Below are positions 25,519 to 34,747 of a DNA stretch of 64,000 bases, piece by piece (the first letter of the stretch is position 1; each line of letters starts with the position of its first letter). The notes below the pieces were generated by a model. It did not search any database. It was not told where the DNA came from and worked only from the letters and a program-made list of their open reading frames with translations. Source of the stretch: JANNNF01 sp040385825 (GTDB taxonomy: Bacteria; Pseudomonadota; Alphaproteobacteria; Rhodobacterales; Rhodobacteraceae); NCBI GenBank assembly GCA_040385825.1, contig JAZKGQ010000031.1, forward strand, positions 16,462 through 80,461. Direction: 5' to 3'. The position numbers and the translations under genes are program-made.

Positions 25519-26664
25519 ATGAACAGATCAAGGCGCGGTCAGGTTGATCCTTTCCTGGTGATGGATGTGGTGGAATCGGCGCGCCTGCTGGAATTGCAGG
25601 GCCGGTCGGTCATTCACATGGAGGTGGGCCAGCCCGGCACTGGCGCGCCCTTGGGGGCGCAGGCGGCGGTGGCGGCGGCGCTGGATCAGCCCCTGGGCTA
25701 TACCGTGTCCCTGGGCCTGCCTGCGCTGCGGGCGGGGATCGCGGACCTGTACCGCCGCTGGTACGGGGTCGAGGTGTCGCCCGACCGGGTGATCGTGACG
25801 GCGGGGTCGTCGGCGGCCTTCCTGCTGGCGTTCACCGCGCTGTTCGATGCGGGCGACCGGGTGGGGATGGGCGAGCCGGGCTATCCGTCCTATCGCCAGA
25901 TCTTGCGGGCGCTGTCGCTGGTGCCGGTGGGCATTTCCGCGTCAGAGGGGAACCGCCTGCAACCCGTGCCCGGCGATCTGGTGGGCCATGATATCAAGGG
26001 GTTGATCATCGCATCGCCGGGCAATCCGTCGGGGACGATGCTGTCGCATGGCGCGCTTGCCACCCTGATCGGCCATGCCGATCAGCAGGGGATCGCGTTC
26101 ATCTCGGACGAGATCTACCACGGGCTGCATTACGGCGACCGCGCGGTTTCGGCGTTGGAGATCACCGACAACGCCTATGTGATCAATTCGTTTTCCAAGT
26201 ATTTCTCGATGACCGGCTGGCGCATCGGCTGGATGATCGTGCCGCCAGACCATGTGCGGATGATCGAGCGGCTGGCGCAGAACATGTTCATCTGCCCGCC
26301 CCATGTGGCGCAGGTGGCGGCTTTGGCGGCGCTGGACTGCGAGGCCGAGGCCGAGGCCAACCGCGCCACCTATGCCGCCAACCGCCGCCTGATGCTGGAG
26401 GGGTTGCCGCGCGCGGGCTTTACCCGCATCGCGCCGCCGGACGGAGCGTTCTACATCTATGCCGATGTGTCGGGCCTGACGGATGACAGCCGGGCCTTGG
26501 CGGACGAGTTGCTGCAAGAGGCCGGGGTTGCGGTGACGCCGGGTCTGGATTTCGACCCGCTGCGCGGGCACCGGACCTTGCGGTTTTCCTATGCGCGCAG
26601 CACGGTGGATATTGCCGAAGGGCTGGCGCGGTTGCAGGCCCATATGGCGGGGCGGCGGGCATGA
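25519..26664 (+). CDS. Class I/II (fold type I) PLP aminotransferase
   Basis: A 381-residue enzyme of the aspartate-aminotransferase superfamily. Visible features are the phosphate-binding loop GSSAAFLLAF, the aromatic/Asn site SPGNPSG, the PLP-contact IAFISDEIYHGLHY, the Schiff-base lysine in NSFSKYFSMTGWRIGW, and the C-terminal substrate-carboxylate arginine in LRFSYARS. GGAAGGGCGGG precedes the ATG. The stop overlaps the amiC start by four bases. The amino donor cannot be told from sequence. Confidence 0.88.
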   Translation: MNRSRRGQVDPFLVMDVVESARLLELQGRSVIHMEVGQPGTGAPLGAQAAVAAALDQPLGYTVSLGLPALRAGIADLYRRWYGVEVSPDRVIVTAGSSAAFLLAFTALFDAGDRVGMGEPGYPSYRQILRALSLVPVGISASEGNRLQPVPGDLVGHDIKGLIIASPGNPSGTMLSHGALATLIGHADQQGIAFISDEIYHGLHYGDRAVSALEITDNAYVINSFSKYFSMTGWRIGWMIVPPDHVRMIERLAQNMFICPPHVAQVAALAALDCEAEAEANRATYAANRRLMLEGLPRAGFTRIAPPDGAFYIYADVSGLTDDSRALADELLQEAGVAVTPGLDFDPLRGHRTLRFSYARSTVDIAEGLARLQAHMAGRRA

Positions 26665-27857
26665 GGCGGGTTCTGGCGCTGCTGCTGGCGTTGATGGCCT
26701 GGCCTGTGGCGGCGCAGGATCTGTCGGCGCTGGCCCGGCTGGTGCCGGATCGGTCGGCCATTGCCATGGCGGGGCCGGATGTGCAGGTGACGCTTGGCCT
26801 GACGCAACCCGTGCCGTGGCGGGTGCGGCTGCTGGACTCGCCGCCGCGGGTGGTGATCGACACCCGCGAGGTGGATTGGGCCGGCCTGCCCGACATCGGC
26901 CAGACCGGGCCGATGGTTGCGATGCGGGCGGGGATTTTCCGGCCCGGCTGGTCGCGTCTGGTGATGGAACTGTCCGGCCCGCATCTGGTGTCGCAGGCGG
27001 AAATGGCCACCTCTGATGCCGGGGCGCAGTTGCGCCTGACCCTGACGCCTGCCACCTCGCAGGCCTTTGCCGCGGCTGCGGGCCTGCCCGAACCCGCCGA
27101 ATGGGCGCTGCCGAAACCGGCCGAGGTCGCGCTTCTGCCACCCCGCGGGGCAGGGCCGGTGATGGTGGTGCTGGACCCCGGCCATGGCGGGCTTGACCCC
27201 GGCGCCGAACGTGACGGGCAGACCGAGGCTGTGCTGATGCTGACCTTCGCGCGCGAACTGAAGGAACTGCTGCTGCGCGACGGGCGGTTTGTGGTGGTGA
27301 TGACCCGCGAGGAAAATGTGTTCGTGCCGCTGGAAACCCGGATTTCCATTGCCCGCGCGGCGGCGGCGCAGGTGTTCCTGTCGCTGCATGCCGATGCGCT
27401 GGCCGAGGGGCAGGCCAGCGGGGCCACGATCTACACCCTGTCCGAGGAAGCGTCGGACGAAGCCTCGGCCACGCTGGCCGAACGCCACGACCGCGACGAC
27501 CTGCTGGCGGGCGTCGATCTGACCGAACAGGATGATCTGGTGGCGGGCGTGCTGATGGACATGGCCCGCACCACGACCGAACCCCGGACCGAGCGGCTGG
27601 CGCAGGCTCTGGCGGCGGCGGTCAAGGCGGCAGAGGTGCGCATGCACCCCACCCCGCTGCAACGGGCGGGGTTTTCGGTGCTGAAATCGCCCGATATTCC
27701 CTCGGCGCTGATCGAGCTTGGGTTTTTGTCCTCGTCCCGCGATCTGGCGCGGCTGGTGGATGCAGAGTGGCGCGCCAGACTGGCGGCGGCGCTGCGCGAC
27801 GGGCTGCTGGCCTGGGTGGCCGAAGATGCGGCCATTTCGGCGATGCAGCAGAATTGA
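26661..27857 (+). CDS. amiC: N-acetylmuramoyl-L-alanine amidase (AmiC type)
   Basis: A periplasmic zinc amidase that cleaves the amide between muramic acid and stem peptide, chiefly in daughter-cell separation. The 398-residue product has a signal peptide (about 1-19, cut after VAAQ), an AMIN targeting domain (about 40-130) and an Amidase_3 domain (about 165-390). The latter carries VVLDPGHGGLDPGA (first zinc His), TEAVLM (Glu), FLSLHADA (His) and ALIELGFLSS (catalytic Glu). The ATG overlaps the aminotransferase stop. PBP1a follows, so this is a cell-wall locus. Confidence 0.92.
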   Translation: MRRVLALLLALMAWPVAAQDLSALARLVPDRSAIAMAGPDVQVTLGLTQPVPWRVRLLDSPPRVVIDTREVDWAGLPDIGQTGPMVAMRAGIFRPGWSRLVMELSGPHLVSQAEMATSDAGAQLRLTLTPATSQAFAAAAGLPEPAEWALPKPAEVALLPPRGAGPVMVVLDPGHGGLDPGAERDGQTEAVLMLTFARELKELLLRDGRFVVVMTREENVFVPLETRISIARAAAAQVFLSLHADALAEGQASGATIYTLSEEASDEASATLAERHDRDDLLAGVDLTEQDDLVAGVLMDMARTTTEPRTERLAQALAAAVKAAEVRMHPTPLQRAGFSVLKSPDIPSALIELGFLSSSRDLARLVDAEWRARLAAALRDGLLAWVAEDAAISAMQQN

Positions 27858-27963
27858 CGCGATGCGCAGGGTGTCGCCACTGTGACCGAACTTGCGCCGG
27901 TGGGTTTTGACGGCGGCACGGGTCTGGTATAAAGCGCCAGCATACGGAATAGGGGTGTCGCGG

Positions 27964-30522
27964 GTGTTCAGATTCATAGGCTCTTTCTTCGGGGCCATCT
28001 TCACGGCAGTCACCCTTGGCCTGTTGTTTGCAGCGCTGAGCATCGGTGCAATTTTCTATATGTATTCCCGTGACTTGCCCAGTCACGAGGTTCTGGCGAC
28101 CTACACCCCCCCGACCATCAGCCGGATCTATTCCGGCGAGGGGCGCATCATCGACGAATTCGCGCAGGAACGCCGCCTGTTCGTGCCGACCGAAGATATT
28201 CCCGATCTGGTCAAACACGCTTTCGTGTCGGCCGAGGACAAGAATTTCTACACCCATCATGGCTATGACACGCGCGGGATTGCCGCAGCGGCGCTGGAGG
28301 CGTTGCAATCGCGCGGCGAAACCGTGCGCGGGGCCTCGACGATCACGCAGCAGGTGATGAAGAACTTCCTGCTGGATGGCAGCCGGTCGGTGGAACGCAA
28401 GGTCAAGGAAATCATCCTTGCGACCCGGCTGGAGGAAACCCTGTCCAAGGACAAGATCCTCGAGCTGTATCTGAACGAGATTTTTCTGGGCAAGAACTCC
28501 TATGGGGTGGCGGCCGCCGCACAGACCTATTTCAACAAGCCGCTGACTGCCCTTGCCCCGCATGAGGCCGCGATGCTGGCCGCGATGCCGCAGGCGCCGG
28601 GCAAATATGACCCGGTGACGGGCAAGGACCGTCTGACCGAACGGCGCAACTATGTGCTGCGCGAGATGTGGCAGAACGGCTATATCGACGAGGCAACGTA
28701 TGAGGCCGAGCGGGTCTTGCCGCTGAAATCGGTGCAGAATGGCGATTATGTCGCCTTCCGCGAAAGCCTGCCGCCGCGCGGTTATTTCACCGACGAGATC
28801 CGGCGCCAGTTGTCGGGCAGCTTTGGCGAGGAGGAATTCTTTGGCGGCGGCCTGACCATTCGCGCCACGGTCGACCCCGAATTGCAGGACTCTGCCGCGC
28901 GGGCGCTGCGCGCGGGGCTGGAACGGTTTGACCGGGGCCGGGGGGTCTGGCGTGGCACGGGGCAGGTGATTTCGCCGGATCGTCTGACCTCGGACGCCGA
29001 CTGGCAGGCCGCCTTGGCCGAACTGGAAGTGCCGCGCGACATCGAGGGCTGGTTTCCCGCGGTGGTGCTGGAGATCGGCGAAACCGCCGCCCGTGTCGGG
29101 ATCGAAGGGGTGGAACCTGTCGAGGGCGGCCATTTCATTCCTGCCGAGGATGTGACCTGGGCGCGCAAGCGGCTGGCCGATGGCAGCTTGGCCAAAAAGG
29201 CGCGCGTGGCGGGTGATCTGGTTGCCGTGGGCGATGTGGTGCTGGTGCGGGCCGTGACCAGCGACGACGACGGCAGCTTTCAGCGCTGGTCGCTGCGGCA
29301 GGTGCCCGAAGTGCAGGGCGCCTTCATGGCGATGGACGTGAACTCGGGCCGGGTTCTGGCAATGCAGGGCGGGTTTTCCTATCAGGATTCGGTGTTCAAC
29401 CGCACGACGCAGGCCACCCGACAGCCGGGGTCGTCGTTCAAGCCCTTCGTCTATGCCGCGGCGCTGGACAGTGGGTTCACCCCCGCAACCATCGTGGTCG
29501 ATGCCCCGATCGAGATTGAAACCCCGCAAGGCCTGTGGACGCCGAAGAACGCCTCGAACAAATTCTACGGTCCCGCCCCGCTGCGCACCGGGATCGAGCA
29601 GAGCCGCAACCTGATGACGGTGCGGATCGCCGAGGAAATCGGCATGCAGACAGTGGCGGGCTATGCCGAACGCTTTGGCGTCTATGACCGGATGGACCCG
29701 TTTCTGGCCAATGCGCTTGGCGCGCAGGAAACCACCCTGTTCAAGATGGTCGCCGCCTATTCGATGTTCGCCAATGGCGGCGAGCGGGTGGAACCCACGC
29801 TGGTAGACCGGGTGCAGGACCGCTTTGGCAAGACCATCTATCGCCATGATCAGCGGGTCTGCGAAGATTGCGGCGCCGGAGGCTTGCCCAAGGGAAAAGG
29901 CGTGACCGTCACCTCGAACCGCGAGCGGGTGATGGACGCGATCACCGCCTATCAGCTGACCTCGATGATGCAGGGCGTGGTCGAGCGTGGCACGGCGCGC
30001 GGCATCAACCTGCCGGTGCCGGTGGCGGGCAAGACGGGCACGACGAACGATGCCAAGGACGTGTGGTTCATCGGCTTTACCAGCAACGTGGCGGCAGGCT
30101 GCTACATCGGCTATGACCAGCCGCGCACCCTGGGCGACGGGGCTTCGGGGGGCGGGTTTTGCGGCCCGGTGTTTGAATCCTTCATGAAAACCGCGATCAA
30201 GAAATATGGCGGCGGCCCGTTCCGGGTGCCGCCGGGCGGCTATTTCATCAAGATCGACCGCTTTACCGGGGCGCGGCTGTCGGATGATGCGACGGGCGAG
30301 TTTGTGGTGTCGGAATACTTCCGCGAGGGCGAGGATCCGATCTTTGGCCTTGGGGCGATGGTGGATGGCGGCTTCGAGATGGGGTCCAACCTGCCGCTGT
30401 TCGCCTATGGCGAAGCCGACAGCGGCGCAAGTTCGGCGACCGTCACCACCGCTTCGGGCAAGACCAGGGTGGTGCCGAAGAAGGCCGATTTCGGCACGCT
30501 GTCTTCGGGCGGGCTGTATTGA
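27964..30522 (+). CDS. mrcA: Penicillin-binding protein 1A
   Basis: A bifunctional class A PBP, about 852 residues: glycosyltransferase and transpeptidase of peptidoglycan. A short cytoplasmic N-terminus leads into one membrane span (about 10-34). The GT51 domain has SAEDKNFYTHHGYD (catalytic Glu91) and GASTITQQVMKNF. An OB-like insert lies at about 300-420. The transpeptidase has PGSSFKPFVYAAAL (SxxK), SRN and GKTGTTNDAKD (KTG). GTG at 27964 has AGGGG 8 bases upstream, so it is preferred to the in-frame GTG at 27955. It follows amiC on the same strand. Confidence 0.95.
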   Translation: MFRFIGSFFGAIFTAVTLGLLFAALSIGAIFYMYSRDLPSHEVLATYTPPTISRIYSGEGRIIDEFAQERRLFVPTEDIPDLVKHAFVSAEDKNFYTHHGYDTRGIAAAALEALQSRGETVRGASTITQQVMKNFLLDGSRSVERKVKEIILATRLEETLSKDKILELYLNEIFLGKNSYGVAAAAQTYFNKPLTALAPHEAAMLAAMPQAPGKYDPVTGKDRLTERRNYVLREMWQNGYIDEATYEAERVLPLKSVQNGDYVAFRESLPPRGYFTDEIRRQLSGSFGEEEFFGGGLTIRATVDPELQDSAARALRAGLERFDRGRGVWRGTGQVISPDRLTSDADWQAALAELEVPRDIEGWFPAVVLEIGETAARVGIEGVEPVEGGHFIPAEDVTWARKRLADGSLAKKARVAGDLVAVGDVVLVRAVTSDDDGSFQRWSLRQVPEVQGAFMAMDVNSGRVLAMQGGFSYQDSVFNRTTQATRQPGSSFKPFVYAAALDSGFTPATIVVDAPIEIETPQGLWTPKNASNKFYGPAPLRTGIEQSRNLMTVRIAEEIGMQTVAGYAERFGVYDRMDPFLANALGAQETTLFKMVAAYSMFANGGERVEPTLVDRVQDRFGKTIYRHDQRVCEDCGAGGLPKGKGVTVTSNRERVMDAITAYQLTSMMQGVVERGTARGINLPVPVAGKTGTTNDAKDVWFIGFTSNVAAGCYIGYDQPRTLGDGASGGGFCGPVFESFMKTAIKKYGGGPFRVPPGGYFIKIDRFTGARLSDDATGEFVVSEYFREGEDPIFGLGAMVDGGFEMGSNLPLFAYGEADSGASSATVTTASGKTRVVPKKADFGTLSSGGLY

Positions 30523-30610
30523 CCGTGCCACCCTTGCCGGGATGCAGCGCAGGCGCTATCACACGGCGCTGACCTATGCCGCTTTGACGAACCTAAGGAA
30601 CACCAGCCCG

Positions 30611-31738
30611 ATGCGCACCGAAATTCAGTACCTTGCCGATGCGATCCGCAAATCGCTGAAACTGCTCGGCCAGCGGATGGACTGGGACACCGCCCCCTAC
30701 CGGCTGGAGGAATTCGACGCGCTGATCGAAGCCCCCGATCTGTGGAACGATCCGGCCAAGGCCCAGGCCCTAATGCGCAAGCGGCAGCAGCTGATCGACG
30801 CGATGTCGACCTACCGGATGATCGACAACGGCCTGCGCGACAATGCCGAACTGATCGAGATGGGCGAGGCTGAAGGCGATGCCGAGATCGTGGCCGAGGC
30901 CGAGGCCGCGCTGAAGGCGCTGTCCGAAACCGCCGCCGCCAAGGAACTGGAGGCGCTGCTGGACGGCGAGGCCGATGGCAACGACACCTTCCTGGAAATC
31001 AACGCAGGTGCGGGCGGGACGGAATCCTGCGACTGGGCCAGCATGCTGGCACGCATGTATGTGCGGTGGGCTGAAAAGAAGGGCTATACCGTTGAATTGC
31101 AGGCAGAATCTGCGGGCGATGAAACCGGGATCAAATCGGCGGGCTACAAGATTTCCGGCCGCAATGCCTATGGCTGGCTGAAATCGGAATCGGGCGTGCA
31201 CCGGTTGGTGCGGATCAGCCCCTTCGGATCGGCCGACAAGCGCCAGACCTCGTTCGCCTCGGTCTGGGTCTATCCGGTGGTCGACGACAACATCGAGATC
31301 GAGATTGCCGACCGCGACATCCGCATCGACACCTATCGGTCGTCCGGGGCCGGGGGGCAGCACGTCAACACCACTGACTCGGCGGTGCGGATCACCCATT
31401 TGCCGACCAATATCGTGGTGACAAGCTCGATGAAATCGCAGCACCAGAACCGCGAGGCCTGCATGAACGCGCTGCGGTCACGGCTGTATCAGGTGGAACT
31501 TGACCGCCGCAACGCAAGCATCAACGCGCAGCATGATGCCAAGGGCGATGCGGGTTGGGGCAACCAGATCCGGTCCTATGTGTTGCAACCCTATCAGATG
31601 GTCAAGGATCTGCGTACCAACGTGGAAACCTCCGATACCGGCGGTGTGCTGGACGGCGATCTGGACAAGTTCATGGCGGCAACACTTGCGATGGATGTTG
31701 CAGGCAAATCCCGCGCAGAGGCGAATGCAGCCGACTAA
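30611..31738 (+). CDS. prfB: Peptide chain release factor 2
   Basis: Recognises UGA and UAA stop codons and triggers peptide release. The 375-residue product has the RF2 codon-reading tripeptide SPF (RISPFGSADK) and the catalytic GGQ loop (SSGAGGQHVNTTDSAVR). It runs as one continuous frame. There is no internal TGA or slippery CTT near codon 25, so the autoregulatory +1 frameshift of E. coli prfB is absent. AAGGAA lies upstream of the ATG, and a TTGACG element lies about 35 bases before the start. Confidence 0.96.
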   Translation: MRTEIQYLADAIRKSLKLLGQRMDWDTAPYRLEEFDALIEAPDLWNDPAKAQALMRKRQQLIDAMSTYRMIDNGLRDNAELIEMGEAEGDAEIVAEAEAALKALSETAAAKELEALLDGEADGNDTFLEINAGAGGTESCDWASMLARMYVRWAEKKGYTVELQAESAGDETGIKSAGYKISGRNAYGWLKSESGVHRLVRISPFGSADKRQTSFASVWVYPVVDDNIEIEIADRDIRIDTYRSSGAGGQHVNTTDSAVRITHLPTNIVVTSSMKSQHQNREACMNALRSRLYQVELDRRNASINAQHDAKGDAGWGNQIRSYVLQPYQMVKDLRTNVETSDTGGVLDGDLDKFMAATLAMDVAGKSRAEANAAD

Positions 31739-31842
31739 CCTGCTAAAATTTATCTAAAATTTGCATCATCTGTTCATAAATATCCCGGGGTCCGGGGCTG
31801 GCCCCGGGTGTCTCAACCCGCACAACCCAACAGAACCAAAAC

Positions 31843-31868
31843 AAAAGGCACCCCGCAGGGTGCCTTTG
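31843..31868. terminator. Bidirectional terminator between prfB and bactofilin gene
   Basis: AAAAGGCACC and GGGTGCCTTT arms around CCGCA, with an A-run on one side and a T-run on the other. It can end both converging transcripts. A second GC hairpin (GGGGC/GCCCC near 31788-31805) precedes it. Confidence 0.85.
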
Positions 31869-31888
31869 TCATTCGTATGAGGCGACTA

Positions 31889-32404
31889 TCAGACCCCGTC
31901 GCCCGGCTTGACCACCGGGGCTGCCTGCATGGCAGGGGCGGGCGGCACGGCGCGGCCGCTTTGCAGCGGGTCTTCCTGCCGCTGGACCGAGCCTTCAAAA
32001 TGGGCGCCCGATTCAATCGCGATGGTCTTGTGGATGATGTCGCCCTCGACGCGGGCGGTGGAGGTAAGCCGAACTTTCAGCCCCCGCACCCGGCCGATGA
32101 CGCGGCCGTTGACGACGATGTCGTCTGCCACGATCTCGCCCCGGATGGTGGCGCTTTCGCCCACGGTCAGCAGATGGGCGCGGATATCGCCTTCGACCGT
32201 GCCTTCGACCTGAATGTCGCCGGTGGTGCGCAGATTGCCCACCACGGTCAGATCAGACGACAGAACCGAGGCCGCGGCCTTGGTCTTGGGCGACGACGGG
32301 GTGAAATCCATCGAAGGTTTGGTCATGGGGGCCTCCGGGGCTTTCGGCTTGTCTGAGTCTCCGGCCTTCGGGCCAGGTTCGTTGATTCTGCTTTTAGAAA
32401 ACAT
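31889..32404 (-). CDS. bacA: Bactofilin (polymer-forming cytoskeletal protein)
   Basis: The 171-residue protein has a central bactofilin domain (about 45-135) of short beta-helix repeats (VVGNLRTTGDIQVEGTVEGD, then similar turns). It is flanked by Pro/Lys-rich disordered ends. Bactofilins self-assemble without nucleotide and position cell-wall enzymes. The start overlaps the 3' end of the M23 endopeptidase gene by 11 bases, matching the conserved M23-bactofilin pairing. Both are transcribed leftward from the M23 side. The symbol is used in the general sense for bactofilins. Confidence 0.9.
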   Translation of the reverse strand: MFSKSRINEPGPKAGDSDKPKAPEAPMTKPSMDFTPSSPKTKAAASVLSSDLTVVGNLRTTGDIQVEGTVEGDIRAHLLTVGESATIRGEIVADDIVVNGRVIGRVRGLKVRLTSTARVEGDIIHKTIAIESGAHFEGSVQRQEDPLQSGRAVPPAPAMQAAPVVKPGDGV

Positions 32405-33740
32405 TTTTCGCTGCCTTTATGAAGGTCATTGCGTTCACAGCGTTGCCGTTGATGCGGACCTCGTAGTGTAGGTGAGTGCCGGTCGAACGACCTGAGTTGC
32501 CCATATCACCGATCCTGTCGCCGCGCGATACCTTTTGTCCGGTTTTGACACGCAGTTGTGACTGATGGGCGAACAGGGTTTCGATCCCGTTTGCATGTTT
32601 GATGCGCACGACGCGGCCATAGCCCGAATCCCAGCCGGCATAGCTGACAACGCCGTCCGCGGTGGCATAGATCGCCAGCCCGTAGGGACCGGCCATGTCG
32701 GTGCCCTGATGCATCCGGGTGCCTGCGCCCAGTGGGTCGCGGCGATAGCCAAAACCCGAGGTCCAGCGGAAATTGTCTTTCACCGGCACGCCGAACGGCA
32801 ACTGATAGGCCGCAAGCCGGTACAGGTTCATCCGGTCCAGCCCAGACAGGATGGTGTTGGCGCGACGTTCTTCGGCCGAGGGGCTGTCCTGCACCGCGCC
32901 TTTGGTCGACAGGCTGATCGGGGTCAGCGGGCCACCCTGGCCGGAATAGCCCTTGCGCACCGCATTCAGCAGGTCGTCGGGCGACATGCCGGCCTCGCGG
33001 AACATCTTGTCCAGCGGTTCCATCGACACGGTCACTGCCTCTTCCAGCTGGGCAAAGATCGCGTCGTTGCGGGCTTCGAGCGCCTTCTTTTCGTCAAGCA
33101 CGGCCTGCGCGTCGGCGCGGGCGGTATTGGCGACACCTTCCATGCGGTCGCGTTCCTGGGCGGTGGCCCCAAGGGCGCCGGTCAGGATGTCAAGCGTGGC
33201 CAGCGCGTCGCGCGCGCGGCCGACTTCGGTGGCGCCGCCAGATTGCTGCGTCAGGGCAGCGGTGACGCGGCTGGTTTCGGACCGCGACTCGTCGCGTTCC
33301 TTGATGGTGCGGCGCAGGGTGTTCTGGATCACGTCGATGCCGGTTTCCAGTTCGCGGCGGCGGTCCTCGGAGGCCAGCAAGCGGCCCTGCATGTCGGACA
33401 CCTGCGCCAGGGCCACGTTGAAGCGTTCCTGCGCGCGGGCGGCTTCGGTGGCGCGCAGGTCGCGGTCGGCGGACAGGGCGTTCAGGCGTTCCTCATACAG
33501 CGCCTGCTGGCGTTGCGACTGTTCCCGCGACGACCCGGCGCCGATGGTGTCCATCATCAGAATGGCGGTGGCCACGATGGTCCAGGCCACGGCAAAGGCC
33601 CCGACCGACACGGCGATGGCCTGGGTCGCGGGGCGCAGGCGGACAAAGCGGGTGGTTTCGTCGGATTTCAGAAACAGGCGTTGTTCAGGAAAATACCGCT
33701 CAAGCGTGGTATGCGTCCGAAAGGCAAGCCGTGTCAGCAC
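32394..33740 (-). CDS. M23 (LytM) murein endopeptidase with coiled coil
   Basis: A 448-residue inner-membrane-anchored protein with one span at about 42-65 (AIAVSVGAFAVAWTIVATAI). A long periplasmic coiled coil follows (about 75-240). The LytM domain lies at about 325-440, with zinc ligands in MHQGTDMAG (His, Asp), FAHQS and THLHYEVR (HxH). All ligands are present, so it is likely an active DD-endopeptidase and not a degenerate activator. It is translationally coupled to the bactofilin gene, which implies localised wall hydrolysis guided by the bactofilin scaffold. Confidence 0.9.
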   Translation of the reverse strand: MLTRLAFRTHTTLERYFPEQRLFLKSDETTRFVRLRPATQAIAVSVGAFAVAWTIVATAILMMDTIGAGSSREQSQRQQALYEERLNALSADRDLRATEAARAQERFNVALAQVSDMQGRLLASEDRRRELETGIDVIQNTLRRTIKERDESRSETSRVTAALTQQSGGATEVGRARDALATLDILTGALGATAQERDRMEGVANTARADAQAVLDEKKALEARNDAIFAQLEEAVTVSMEPLDKMFREAGMSPDDLLNAVRKGYSGQGGPLTPISLSTKGAVQDSPSAEERRANTILSGLDRMNLYRLAAYQLPFGVPVKDNFRWTSGFGYRRDPLGAGTRMHQGTDMAGPYGLAIYATADGVVSYAGWDSGYGRVVRIKHANGIETLFAHQSQLRVKTGQKVSRGDRIGDMGNSGRSTGTHLHYEVRINGNAVNAMTFIKAAKNVF

Positions 33741-33884
33741 TGGGAGAGTTTCCGTTCATTGCTAAAACCGCAGGCAAGGCAGATGCCGCGACCAGTCCAA
33801 GATGCGCCCTCTGCTTAGCCACAGCCTTTCAGGCTCGCAACAAATTTGACCGGCGGGGGGCCGGCCTTGCGCGATAACACGCCA

Positions 33885-33908
33885 ATATCGGCGAAATACC
33901 GCCGATAT
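33885..33908 (-). terminator. Hairpin after the bcp-DUF455 operon
   Basis: Perfect 9-base arms ATATCGGCG and CGCCGATAT with a six-base loop, 9 bases past the DUF455 stop on the minus strand. There is no strong U-run. The remaining spacer to the M23 gene (33741-33884) shows a GC-rich palindrome (GGCCGGCC) and no clear promoter. Confidence 0.5.
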
Positions 33909-33916
33909 CCGGCAGA

Positions 33917-34747
33917 TCAGGACAGCGCGTCAACCGCCCCGGTTTCGGTCAGGGGCCAGTAGAAATCGGGCGGCAGGCCCGCATCGGCGCGCTTTGCCTC
34001 GTTGAAGGGCGGCTTCAGGTGGCCGTGGAAATACTGCCGCACAAGGCGGTGAAATTCGGGTTTGGGGTCGATGCCATCCCGCCCGCAGAGCCAGTTGAAC
34101 CATTTCGACCCATAGGCCACATGGGCCACTTCCTCGGCATAGATGGTGTTCAGCGCGACAATGGCTTGGGTATCGCCCGCCTTGGTGAACAGATCAATCA
34201 TGCCGGGTGTCACGTCCAGCCCCCGCGCCTCGAGCACCATCGGCACCACGGCAAGGCGGCCCAGCAGATCGCCCGCCGTATCGGACGCCGCCCGCCACAT
34301 GCCGGCATGGGCGGGCATCGCGCCGTAATGGCTGCCATGCGACTCAAGACAGTCGCACATCAGGTTGAAATGCTTGGATTCCTCATCCGCTGCCCTCACC
34401 CAGTCGTCGTAGAAGCCCGGCGGCATCGGGTGGTTGGCAAAGCGGGCGATCAGATCCCAGTGCAGGTCAACGGCATTGAGTTCGATATGCGCCACCGCAT
34501 GCAGCAGGGCGATGCGACCCGTGGGGCTGCCGGGGCGGCGGCGGGGCACGTCGCGGGGGTCCAGCAGTTCGGGGGTGTCGGGCCGGGCGGGGGCTTCGGG
34601 GGGCCTCGTCTGCCCGATGGGCAAACATCGGCCATCCCCCCGGTTTGCAAACCACGCCGCCGCATGGGCGCGCGACAGGGCAGTCTTGGCGCGGCCATCG
34701 GCGCATGTCAGCACCTGCACTGCCATGTCGGTCAGCGTGATCGTCAA
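33917..34747 (-). CDS. DUF455 ferritin-like protein
   Basis: A 276-residue helical protein of the DUF455/COG2833 family. The pattern HAVAHIELNAVDLHWDL with a later AADEESKHFNLM and YAEEVAHVAYG gives the repeated Glu/ExxH ligands of a ferritin-like di-iron centre. The function is not established; distant relation to the tRNA hydroxylase MiaE fold makes an oxidative role plausible. The TTG start overlaps the bcp stop (TTGA). ATG 34726 is an alternative without a ribosome site. Co-expression with a peroxidase suggests an oxidative-stress link, which is inference. Confidence 0.8.
   Translation of the reverse strand: MTITLTDMAVQVLTCADGRAKTALSRAHAAAWFANRGDGRCLPIGQTRPPEAPARPDTPELLDPRDVPRRRPGSPTGRIALLHAVAHIELNAVDLHWDLIARFANHPMPPGFYDDWVRAADEESKHFNLMCDCLESHGSHYGAMPAHAGMWRAASDTAGDLLGRLAVVPMVLEARGLDVTPGMIDLFTKAGDTQAIVALNTIYAEEVAHVAYGSKWFNWLCGRDGIDPKPEFHRLVRQYFHGHLKPPFNEAKRADAGLPPDFYWPLTETGAVDALS

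Noticed and set aside
25320..25547. Small plus-strand frame before the aminotransferase
   Set aside because: No ribosome site, low-complexity Gly-rich product, and overlap with the well-supported aminotransferase start.
33917..34747. MiaE (tRNA hydroxylase) for the DUF455 gene
   Set aside because: Shares only the ferritin-like ligand pattern; length and flanking motifs fit DUF455.
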